The translations under genes were made by a program, and so were the position numbers. A stretch of DNA of 64,000 bases from CAJCIT01 sp963771305 (GTDB lineage: Bacteria > Acidobacteriota > Terriglobia > Bryobacterales > Bryobacteraceae). Below are positions 1 through 7,837 of this stretch, in pieces. The stretch is taken from NCBI GenBank assembly GCA_963771305.1, contig CAVYTS010000035.1:287889-351888 (forward strand), read 5' to 3'. Numbering within the stretch: position 1 is the stretch's first letter; each line of letters begins with the position of its first letter. The notes beneath the pieces are model-generated. The model saw nothing but the letters and a program-made list of their open reading frames with translations. It was not told the DNA's origin and made no database searches.

Positions 1-7
1 GCGGACG

Positions 8-1334
8 ATGAAATTGCAGGATGTGCTGCTGAAGGCGATGGCCAAGAAGATCAGCTGGATGGAGGCGGCTGAGATCGCGGGGGTACCGACCGAACGATGA
101 GGCGGATCAGGGACCGATATCAGGAATTCGGCTACACGGGATTGTTTGATCAAAGACGTGGGAAGAGAAGCATTCACCGGGTTCCGATGGAAACGGCGGA
201 GGAGGTGTTGCGGTTGTATCAGGAAGTGTATTTCGATCTGAACATGCGGCACTTCCACGAGAAGTTGCGGGAGGAGCATGAGATCAGTCTGAGCTACACC
301 TGGGTGCAGCAAGCGCTGCAGGGAGCGGGGCTGGTAGCGAACTGGCGAAAGCGTGGGCCGCACCGACGCCGGCGGCCACGGCGACCGATGCCAGGCATGC
401 TGTTGCACATTGACGGCAGCCCGCATCGCTGGCTGAACGACGATCGGTGGTACGACCTGATCGTGATTCTCGATGATGCCACCAGCGAGATCTACTCTAG
501 GCGCAGTTGGTGGAGGAAGAATCAACGCGAACGGTGATGGCCGGCTTGCGGGAGGTGATCGAAGTCGAAGGCCTGTTCTGCGCTTTGTATAGTGACCGGG
601 GGAGTCACTTTTTCGTGACCGTCAAGGAGGGGGCGAAGGTGGAAAAGCACCGTTTGACGCAGGTGGGGCGGGCGATGAAGGAGCTGGGAATACAGATGAT
701 TGCGGCGTATTCTCCCCAGGCGCGGGGCCGGTCCGAAGGTAGCTTTGGAACTTGGCAAGGGCGGTTACCACAGGAACTGCGGCTGGCTGGCATTACGACG
801 GTAGAGGGCGCCAATGCGTTTCTGCGAGAGCAGTACATCGCGGAGTTTAACAGCAAGTTCCAAGTAGCGGCGATGGAGAAGGGTACCGCATTTCGGCGCA
901 CCAGCCGGAGCGACCTGAACTGGATCTTCACGGTGCAAACGGAGCGAGTCGTGAACAAGGACAACACGGTTGCGATTGCGGACCGCCGCTGGCAAATCGA
1001 AAAGACCCGGTTCCGTAGCACTCTGGCCGGGAGCACGGTAACGATCCCTGAGCACCTGGATGAGACGGTTTCGATCCGTTACGGCCCCCACCTGGTGGGG
1101 AGGTTCGACCGTGAGGGAGTGACGTTGATCCGTGAAAGCAACCCCAAGCGCCGTGGAAAAGGCGGGAGCATGGAAGCCGTGGAAAACCAAGAGCAGGTTT
1201 TCACCGGCCCCCACACTCCCTTGGAAATCTCGCCCAAACCGCGAGATTCCCACTTTCCCACCGCGCCGACTACGGCTTCTGTTTTCTCCGACGGAAAAGC
1301 AAAGGCCAAACCCAAAACCAAGGCGGCGGCCTAA
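8..1334 (+). pseudogene. DDE (rve-type) transposase, ISNCY/IS1202-like, two frameshifts
   Basis: This was one transposase, now spread over three frames. The N-terminus starts with ATG at 8 (MKLQDVLLKAMAKK) and runs to about 87. The frame then changes, because DRTMRR continues from 88 in frame 1, and it changes again near 496-500, so that the rest (AQLVEEESTRTV onward) is read in frame 3 to 1334. An N-terminal helix-turn-helix region is followed by an integrase-type DDE core. The acidic positions are visible in HIDGSPHRWL, LDDATSEIY, SDRGSHF and GRSEGSFGTW. The C-terminal tail is rich in Lys/Pro/Ala. Family assignment to ISNCY/IS1202-like is from memory of the motifs and is less sure than the transposase call. 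Each frameshift is a 1-2 base indel, so sequencing error is possible. Confidence 0.8.
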
Positions 1335-1356
1335 AAGGCCGCATCGCTTTGTTTCA

Positions 1357-1392
1357 CAAACCGGACAGATCACGTGTTAATCAAACCGGACA
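1357..1392. repeat. Right end of the IS: tandem copies of an 11-bp end motif
   Basis: CAAACCGGACA occurs at 1357-1367 and again at 1382-1392, just after the transposase stop. Read inward this is TGTCCGGTTTG, a plausible IS terminal motif present in two copies. Kinase-like coding sequence resumes at about 1401, so the IS right end lies near 1393-1400. The left end is outside the window. Confidence 0.5.
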
Positions 1393-1400
1393 CATCTTGA

Positions 1401-2010
1401 CTTGTTAACGACAGTGGCGGCATGGGTGAGGTCTACTCTGCCGAAGATATGCTGCTCCATCGCCGCGTCGCCGTGAAATTCCTTTTGCCGATACCGTCCG
1501 GCAACGAAAGAGAAGAGGCGGCACTGCTGTCCGAAGCACGTTCGATCGCCAGCGTGGGACACCCCTCGATTTGCACGGTCTAGGACTTCGGCGAGTTCGA
1601 GGGCCGCTCGTTTCTAGTGCTTGAGTTGGTGGAAGGAAAGCCGCTCGACCATGAACTAAAAGCCGGGCCAATGGCCATAGCGGACTTTCTCGAGCTGGCC
1701 CTTCAAACCTGCGACGGCCTGTCGGCAGCGCATCAAAAGGGACCCGTCCACCGGGACATCAAGCCGTCGAATCTGTATGTCTGCCATGCCCCGCCGCATT
1801 AAGATCCTAGATTTCGGCCTGGCGCGTTCTGCCACACCCATGCTGGAGGGCACAGCAACGGCGCGAAACGAGGAAGTTGACCCACAGTCGGCAGAGACGA
1901 TCAGCCTGCCATTGCTGGAGGGCACGGTTAATGTAAAGGCGAAAGATGATGCGGCTATTAGCGCTTCTCGACCGGCTCGACGCGAACTTCGGCTGAACCA
2001 GTGCGCATAA
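1401..2010 (+). pseudogene. Serine/threonine protein kinase fragment (PknB-like)
   Basis: The translation shows the hallmarks of a eukaryotic-type kinase: glycine loop SGGMGEVY, VAVKF with the ATP-binding lysine, catalytic loop HRDIKPSN and, after a frame change near 1793, KILDFGLA (the DFG motif). The part before the glycine loop is missing because the IS lies immediately upstream. An in-frame TAG at 1581 follows SICTV, and a frameshift separates the catalytic loop from DFG. Only the N-terminal lobe and part of the C-lobe remain, and the reading frame ends inside the convergent penicillin-binding protein gene. It is almost certainly non-functional. Acidobacterial genomes carry many such kinases, so the loss may be tolerated. 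Confidence 0.8.
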
Positions 2011-4636
2011 AGTCCAATGCTTCGGCTGCGCGCTGGCTCACGCTGATGATCCAGCCGGAGTCGCGAGAGATGCGGCCATTGACCTCAACAACCACGCTCT
2101 TACCGGTGGAGATGTTTGTGACTCGCAATAACGTTCCGGCCGGATAATCCGGGTGGGCTGCGGTGAAGTCGTTCTCCGTGGAACCGGCGGAGGAACCAGA
2201 AGCGGTATCAGGACTCTTGCTTCGAAACCATCCGGCCATCCCCACGTTCCCATTGGCGCGTCGTGGGATGAAGGTTCCCCCTCCATCCTCCGTGCGAGCC
2301 GGCGTGACGCCGTCGATCGGATTGGCCTGCGGCAGGTCCACGTGCGCGCAGATGGTGGTGGGCTCCGATCCAGAGACGAAGTATTCGTTCCGCGTTCTGG
2401 TGCAGAGCGGTCCAGCCAGTTGGCCCGATTCGTCGTCGATGGTCGCCGTCCTGAGGCCCGACGGTGGTGGTTGGAAGGCGCGCGCATAGTTTCCGTGCTG
2501 GGTGGCTCGTTTCATGAACTCCGCCCAAATCGGAAGCGCCGACTTTGCACCTTCGATATCGAGGTCACGATTATCGTCATAGCCTACCCAGACGACGCAG
2601 ATCAAGTCGGAGGTAAAACCGGCGAACCAGCCGTCTCGCGAGGTGCCCGTCTTTCCGGCAGCTGGGCCGTGAACACCGTAGCTCCATACCGCGGCGCCGG
2701 TGCCGCTGCGCAACACCTCCTGAAGCATGTCCAACATCAAATAGGCGACTTTGGGATCGATGGCGGCGTGGGTTTTGGGAACCGACCTGAAGACGACGGC
2801 GCCATTTTGTGCTTCCACCGTGGAGACGAAGATCGGCTGCACGTAGACGCCTCGATTGGCAAAGATCGTATAGGCGCCCGCGACCTCGACCGGCGTCACT
2901 TCATACGCGCCTAGCGCGACGGCCGGCGTGGCGCGAATGTCTTCGTTCATGCCAGCGCGTTTGGCGACATCGACGACCCGGCGGTAGCCAATGGCCTGGG
3001 CCAGCTGCACGGCCGGATTGTTCAAAGACGCGGCAAGGGCGCGCCGTAGTGTGACGGGCCCCACATAGCGGTCGCCGAAGTTGGCGGGCTCATAGACTTC
3101 GCTCCCATACTTAAATGTTGTCGGCTCGTCCATCAGCATGGAGGCGCCGGTGAAGCGTTCCCCGCGACCTCCAAGCTGAGTTTCCATCGCCGCCGTATAG
3201 ACGAATGGCTTGAAGGCGGAGCCCGGCTGCCGTTTCGCACGCAAGCGATTCAGCTGGCTGGAAGCGTAACTGCGACCTCCGATCGCGGCCTTGATTTCTC
3301 CAGTGTGAGGATCCATCGCGATCAGAGCCACCTGCGGGCCGGCAGCTGGCTGCACCGGGACCGATGCTGCGCTGTCCTTCCCGCTGGCCGGCGGTTTCGG
3401 GGTAGTCTGGCGTTTGCGAACGATGGCATCGACTTTCTCCATTCCGATGCGAACGGCATCAGCGGCGGCGCTCTGCAAATCCTGGTCGAGAGTCGTGTAG
3501 ATGCGATACGAGCCGAGGCCGCCCGCTTTACTTGCCACATGCGATCTTGCTTCGTCAAAAGCGAGGTCGAGAAAGTATGGTGCCTGCCCGGCGGAATCCA
3601 GGGAGCGTGCGTCGACGCCGAGCGGCGTGCTTGCGGCGGCTGCAGCCTGCGCATCGGTAATGAATCCGTTGCGGAGCATCATGGTCAACACCATGTTTCT
3701 GCGCGCCAACGCTCGGTCGGGATGGCGGATCGGGTCGTCGTAGCTGGGCCGCTGGACGATCCCGGCCAACATGGCCGCTTGCGGTAAAGTAAGTTCGTTC
3801 AGATCCTTGTCGAAGTAGATCCGCGCGGCCTCGCCGAACCCATGCAGGCTGAAGGTGTCGTGATTGCCGAGGTAGACCTGGTTGCAGTAGTGAAGCAGTA
3901 TTTCCTGCTTCGTCAGTTTCTCTTCCAGTATCCCTGCCATCAGGAACTCAGTCGCTTTGCGCCGCCAGGTTTTCTCCGGCCCCAGGTACAGATTCTTAGC
4001 GAGTTGCATCGTGAGCGTTGAACCGCCCTGCTCCTTGCGTCCGGCGCGCATGTTGACGAAGGCTGCGCGGACAATGCGGAGCGGGTCGAAACCCGAGTGC
4101 GTGAAGAAGTTCTTATCTTCCGCGGAAAGCAAAGCATCAGTCAGGACCTTCGGAATTTCGGCATATTTGACGATGCGTCGCTTTTCCCGCCCCTGGTTGT
4201 TCAAGCTGGTTATCAACTGCGGGTCAAGGAAACATTGGTTGACCTTCGCGTTCTGCGGCAGCCGCAGAATTTCGCTGACCTTGCCGCCTGTGAAGCCAAC
4301 GCGAATCGGTTCATCGTGAAAAGCTGATTGTTTACCGGGGAAGACGTCCAACGATTCACTGTTGCTATTGAAATATCCAATCGGATTCGCGCTGGAGCTC
4401 GAATACCCGATCTTCATAAGGTAGGAGGTTAGTGCGTCCCGGCTGTAAACGTCGCCAACAACAACCCGTTTCGGGGCGGAGAAGACACTGTAGCTGTCCG
4501 CGAAGACACCCTGCTGCAGACGCTCATCGACCAGCTTTGACAGGTGATAGAAGACCGCAACAATTCCAATCCCTATTACCGCCAGGGCGGCGATGATGAG
4601 GATGGATTTCTTGTTGAGAGCGAATACTTTGACCAT
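1958..4636 (-). CDS. Bifunctional penicillin-binding protein (class A) with C-terminal RlpA-like domain
   Basis: An inner-membrane peptidoglycan polymerase and crosslinker of 892 aa. The start at 4636 is preferred over the longer frame (to 4858) because GGAG lies 8 nt upstream and a membrane anchor (about residues 11-30) follows directly. The GT51 transglycosylase covers about 150-330, with catalytic Glu in SAEDKNFFTH (E173) and QGGSTLTMQLAKN. The transpeptidase covers about 430-715, with the SxxK serine in GSAFKPF (S473), SLN at 537-539 and KTGT at 662. After a linker, residues about 797-892 (TAAHPDYPAGTLLRVTN, then VVVEVNGR) match the double-psi beta-barrel of RlpA. This is an unusual fusion. 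The Asp usual in the RlpA motif VNDRG is Gly here (VNGR), so this domain may bind rather than cleave glycan. It is convergent with the kinase remnant. Confidence 0.93.
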   Translation of the reverse strand: MVKVFALNKKSILIIAALAVIGIGIVAVFYHLSKLVDERLQQGVFADSYSVFSAPKRVVVGDVYSRDALTSYLMKIGYSSSSANPIGYFNSNSESLDVFPGKQSAFHDEPIRVGFTGGKVSEILRLPQNAKVNQCFLDPQLITSLNNQGREKRRIVKYAEIPKVLTDALLSAEDKNFFTHSGFDPLRIVRAAFVNMRAGRKEQGGSTLTMQLAKNLYLGPEKTWRRKATEFLMAGILEEKLTKQEILLHYCNQVYLGNHDTFSLHGFGEAARIYFDKDLNELTLPQAAMLAGIVQRPSYDDPIRHPDRALARRNMVLTMMLRNGFITDAQAAAAASTPLGVDARSLDSAGQAPYFLDLAFDEARSHVASKAGGLGSYRIYTTLDQDLQSAAADAVRIGMEKVDAIVRKRQTTPKPPASGKDSAASVPVQPAAGPQVALIAMDPHTGEIKAAIGGRSYASSQLNRLRAKRQPGSAFKPFVYTAAMETQLGGRGERFTGASMLMDEPTTFKYGSEVYEPANFGDRYVGPVTLRRALAASLNNPAVQLAQAIGYRRVVDVAKRAGMNEDIRATPAVALGAYEVTPVEVAGAYTIFANRGVYVQPIFVSTVEAQNGAVVFRSVPKTHAAIDPKVAYLMLDMLQEVLRSGTGAAVWSYGVHGPAAGKTGTSRDGWFAGFTSDLICVVWVGYDDNRDLDIEGAKSALPIWAEFMKRATQHGNYARAFQPPPSGLRTATIDDESGQLAGPLCTRTRNEYFVSGSEPTTICAHVDLPQANPIDGVTPARTEDGGGTFIPRRANGNVGMAGWFRSKSPDTASGSSAGSTENDFTAAHPDYPAGTLLRVTNISTGKSVVVEVNGRISRDSGWIISVSQRAAEALDFMRTGSAEVRVEPVEKR

Positions 4637-4773
4637 CGAGCTCCGATCGGAAGCATCCGTTTCCAGCGGTGAGCACTTCCCGAAGTTTACCAGCGTGAAA
4701 TCATGCCGACTGAGCGGATTCCGGTCGGTACCCTTAAGTCGATTTTGAAAGCCGCGGGAGTGGAGAGCAAACA

Positions 4774-5184
4774 ATGACCGTAAGATACGCAGTAATCTTC
4801 GAGCAGGCCGATAGCAACTGGGCCGCGTACGCTCCCGATTTACCCGGCTGCGTAACAACCGGCAACACTCTTGAAGAAACCGAACGCAACATCAGGGAAG
4901 CGATAGAGGAGCATCTAAGAACGCTGCGAGAGTTTGGCGACCCAGTTCCGCACCCGACAAGCGTAGCCAAGGAAATTGAAAATTCAGCCGGCAGCCTAGA
5001 ACATTCGTTTGCGAACGACTCCTACTTATTTCTCAGGCGGTGTAATCTCGCTGACCGGAACATCCCAGTGCGCCAACAGAATCTCAAATCGCCGCTGCTC
5101 CTCGCGTCTGTAAGTGTCCTGGTCAGGCCAGAGCTGCTTTATGACGGACGCCTCGGAAGGGTTTGCCGTGGTAGCCAGGGTTGA
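4774..5184 (+). CDS. HicB-like antitoxin-family protein, orphan, with read-through tail
   Basis: The first 70-75 residues (YAVIFEQADSNWAAYAPDLPGC, then TGNTLEETERNIREAIEEHL and PTSVAKEIE) are a typical HicB-like partial RNase H fold. GGAG is placed 11 nt before the ATG. Family members of this orphan type end at about this point, but here the frame continues for some 60 unrelated residues, antisense to the 3' end of the next gene. The original stop was probably lost by a small indel. No HicA toxin gene flanks it: upstream is the divergent penicillin-binding protein gene. It may be a stand-alone regulator rather than an antitoxin. Confidence 0.7.
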   Translation: MTVRYAVIFEQADSNWAAYAPDLPGCVTTGNTLEETERNIREAIEEHLRTLREFGDPVPHPTSVAKEIENSAGSLEHSFANDSYLFLRRCNLADRNIPVRQQNLKSPLLLASVSVLVRPELLYDGRLGRVCRGSQG

Positions 5185-5475
5185 GTTCTTGAATCTAATC
5201 GTGACCCGGTAATCCCACCGTGCACCCTCGGGCAAATGGTTGGCCGGTGTTTCGATCTTGACCGATAACATGCGTCCGCCCTCGACCATCTTCTTGAGCA
5301 GTGGATAGTGGTTCTTCAGGAACAGCTGCAGAAACTCCTGCTGATGACCCCACTGTACTTTGTAGTAGTACTCCATCACATAGGGTTGGTCGGCGCCACC
5401 TTGCGGCGGAGCGCCCTGACCAAGCATGGGCAGCGCCGAAGCTGCCAGTAGAAGTGCGATCAAGAGTTTGTTCAT
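5026..5475 (-). CDS. Secreted small protein of unknown function
   Basis: 149 aa. The start at 5475 has a strong GGAGG ribosome-binding site 5 nt upstream and begins with a clear signal peptide (MNKLLIALLLAASALPMLGQ). The frame is open further upstream to 5664, but that extension has no start signal. The mature part is mixed alpha/beta with many aromatics (YVMEYYYKVQWGHQQEF). I do not recognise a named domain; it resembles small exported proteins seen in Acidobacteriota. It lies 61 bp downstream of the S9 peptidase on the same strand and is probably co-transcribed with it. The 3' end overlaps the tail of the HicB-like ORF. Confidence 0.75.
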   Translation of the reverse strand: MNKLLIALLLAASALPMLGQGAPPQGGADQPYVMEYYYKVQWGHQQEFLQLFLKNHYPLLKKMVEGGRMLSVKIETPANHLPEGARWDYRVTIRFKNSTLATTANPSEASVIKQLWPDQDTYRREEQRRFEILLAHWDVPVSEITPPEK

Positions 5476-5536
5476 CGATCCTCCATCGGTGCGTTTCAGG
5501 TTGTTCAGAGCGATGATAACCGATCGGGCCACGGCG

Positions 5537-7804
5537 CTATGGAGTGGGACCCTCGCCCAGATACTTCCGAAAATACTCGACCAGCTGTGCATACGCATAA
5601 CGAGTCTGTGCAAGTCCTTCGGTATCCCAGCCGTGCGGTGCGTTGGGCAAGACAACCAACTCAATGTCCTTACCCTGTAGGATCAGACGCTGTTCGAGCG
5701 TGACCGAATCTTTGAAGAGTACAACCTCGTCATGCATGCCGTGGATGATCATGAGGTGATCCTGAAGGCCGCCGGACTTCAGGAAGGCCGATGACTTCGC
5801 GTACTGAGCCAAATGGTCCTGCGGCGCCATCATGGTGCGCATTTCGCCAGTAAGCGCGTGAAAGAGACTGGTTGCCGGGGCGCCTGCGACGCCTGCCCGA
5901 TAGACGCCGGGCTTGGTGAATAAAGACATGGCCGTGAGCAGCCCGCCATAGCTACTGCCCCAGATGCCCACGCGATGTTCGTCGACGAATCCTTGCGCCA
6001 CCAGATACTTTACGCCGCTGTAAAGGTCTTCCACATCGACGCCACCGTAGTCTTGACCAATACGCTGCCGGAAGGGCTTGCCGTAGCCGGAACTGCCGCT
6101 GATATCGACGTTAAGGATGACGTATCCCTGTTGAGCGAGGTACTGATCGAGCCCCCAGGTGGGATGAGCAATGCGTCCTCCCCACTGGTTGTGAACCGTG
6201 TTGCTGTAGACCGAGCCCAGGACGGCGGGATACTTCTTGGTCGCGTCGAAATTCGGCGGCAGCGTCAGGCGCGCGTGCAGCAGAGTCCCGTCATTCACGT
6301 TCGGAAACGAGACGTAGCGGGGCACGACCCAGTGGTATTCCCGAAACTCGGGCGGCGGCGAATGCGTGACCTGTATCACCGGAGTTAGTGCGGAAGAACC
6401 GATTGCGATCGGCGCGAGATAAAGATCGGGCGGCGTGTTGTCGCTGGAGAAAATGTCGGAGACGAACTGCCCATCGGGAGAGATTACCGGCGAGTGGGTG
6501 CCGGGCCGGTATGCGACGCGCTGCGGCTCGCCGCCTTCGAGCGGGACGCGGAAAAGCTGGCGCTCTTCCGGTTTGACTTGATTCGTGACGATAAAGAGCG
6601 CGTTGGCGGCCGGCGATATGGAGGCCGAGAAGACCGCCCAATTGCCAGCCGTGATGTGCTTCGGCTCGCCGACCGACTCGCCATGAGTGACGGGCTGGTA
6701 ATACACGTGGTAGTCGTTGTCGCGGTCGGAGATGAAATAGATGCCGCGGCCATCTGGAGCCCAATCCGACCACCACTCGGCGGTCACATTCTTTGGGTCT
6801 TGCTCACGCACCAGCGGCGTCGCGCGCCCGGTTTCAGGATTGACCAGCAAGAGCCGCCGGTCCTTTATATAGAGGTCGCTCTTGTCGACGAGTAGGGAAT
6901 GGCGGTCGGGCGACCAGGCAATGCCGAAGATCAAGTCGAGCGGATCGCTGCCAAGATCGGCCCAGCGAACACTAGCGTCGGGGCCGGCGTCGGCGGAGAT
7001 GACTCCCAACCGCCGCCCTGCTGACGGCTCTCCCGGGAATGGCCGCTTGACAGAGACCAGCTTGGTTTCTTCGCCCAGGTAATCAGGGATCCCGCGCACA
7101 GGAACGAGGCTGGCGTCGGTCTCCACGAACGCAAGACATTTGCCGTCGCCTGACCAATGAAACTCCGTCACACTCACATCTTTCCGGCCGGGCGAGTAGA
7201 CCTTGGTTGCGGCGGGCTTATTGCCGTCGAGATTGGCGACCCATAAATCGCCTCCGGAAATGTAGGCGACCCGATTGCCCTGCGATGGGCAAGCTGGCTG
7301 TTGCTGCTTTTTTGCGGAATCGATGAGGCGCTCCGGAGCATGGCCGGGCAGCACCCAATACAGAAGGCCGTGGAAGTTGAAGATGAGACGCTTTCCATCC
7401 GGCGCCCAGATAACGGCGGAGACGCCGTGATCGGTTTCGGCGCGGGCCACTTGGTCCAACTTCGCGATGTCCGTGCCGGGATCGGCCGGGCTCTCGGGAC
7501 GGGGCATCGACGTGACGCGGACGGGCTTAGGCGTCGTGACGCTAGTCATCCATACGTCGTAGAAATTCGTGCCCTCATCGTTCCAAAGGAAGGCCAGTTG
7601 CCGGCTATCAGGAGACCACTGCGGATCTTGCGGCTTGGTCCCGATGAGCCATGGAAGGCTATAGAGGCGCTCGATGGTCAGCTTCTTCGCCGGTAGAATC
7701 GTCGAGTCTTGGGCCGAAGCGCCCGGTGTGATGGCGAGGGAGCAGAGAGCCAGAGCACTGGCCAAACAGGCGAATCGCTTCAAAAGTCTTACAGCACGGC
7801 CCAT
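5537..7804 (-). CDS. S9 family prolyl oligopeptidase / DPP4-like serine peptidase, exported
   Basis: 755 aa. An N-terminal signal peptide (about residues 1-31, ending GASA) predicts export. Residues about 45-480 form WD40-like (PD40) blades, seen as repeated WSPDSRQLAF, WAPDGKRLIF, WSPDRHSLLV and WAPDGRGIYF. The C-terminal alpha/beta hydrolase carries the catalytic triad: Ser618 in GSSYG, Asp692 in HGMHDEV and His724 in APHGW. It likely cleaves short peptides in the periplasm or outside the cell. Peptidases of this class are very numerous in Acidobacteriota. It leads a two-gene unit with the small secreted protein. No good ribosome-binding site is seen at 7804, but no better start exists. Confidence 0.92.
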   Translation of the reverse strand: MGRAVRLLKRFACLASALALCSLAITPGASAQDSTILPAKKLTIERLYSLPWLIGTKPQDPQWSPDSRQLAFLWNDEGTNFYDVWMTSVTTPKPVRVTSMPRPESPADPGTDIAKLDQVARAETDHGVSAVIWAPDGKRLIFNFHGLLYWVLPGHAPERLIDSAKKQQQPACPSQGNRVAYISGGDLWVANLDGNKPAATKVYSPGRKDVSVTEFHWSGDGKCLAFVETDASLVPVRGIPDYLGEETKLVSVKRPFPGEPSAGRRLGVISADAGPDASVRWADLGSDPLDLIFGIAWSPDRHSLLVDKSDLYIKDRRLLLVNPETGRATPLVREQDPKNVTAEWWSDWAPDGRGIYFISDRDNDYHVYYQPVTHGESVGEPKHITAGNWAVFSASISPAANALFIVTNQVKPEERQLFRVPLEGGEPQRVAYRPGTHSPVISPDGQFVSDIFSSDNTPPDLYLAPIAIGSSALTPVIQVTHSPPPEFREYHWVVPRYVSFPNVNDGTLLHARLTLPPNFDATKKYPAVLGSVYSNTVHNQWGGRIAHPTWGLDQYLAQQGYVILNVDISGSSGYGKPFRQRIGQDYGGVDVEDLYSGVKYLVAQGFVDEHRVGIWGSSYGGLLTAMSLFTKPGVYRAGVAGAPATSLFHALTGEMRTMMAPQDHLAQYAKSSAFLKSGGLQDHLMIIHGMHDEVVLFKDSVTLEQRLILQGKDIELVVLPNAPHGWDTEGLAQTRYAYAQLVEYFRKYLGEGPTP

Positions 7805-7837
7805 GTGATGACTATACCGGCGCTCTAATCACCTGAC

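Noticed and set aside
2153..2914. 253-codon plus-strand frame within the penicillin-binding protein gene
   Set aside because: Shadow frame of a well-supported gene on the other strand, as are the many long frames opposite sdhA, natB and the S9 peptidase.
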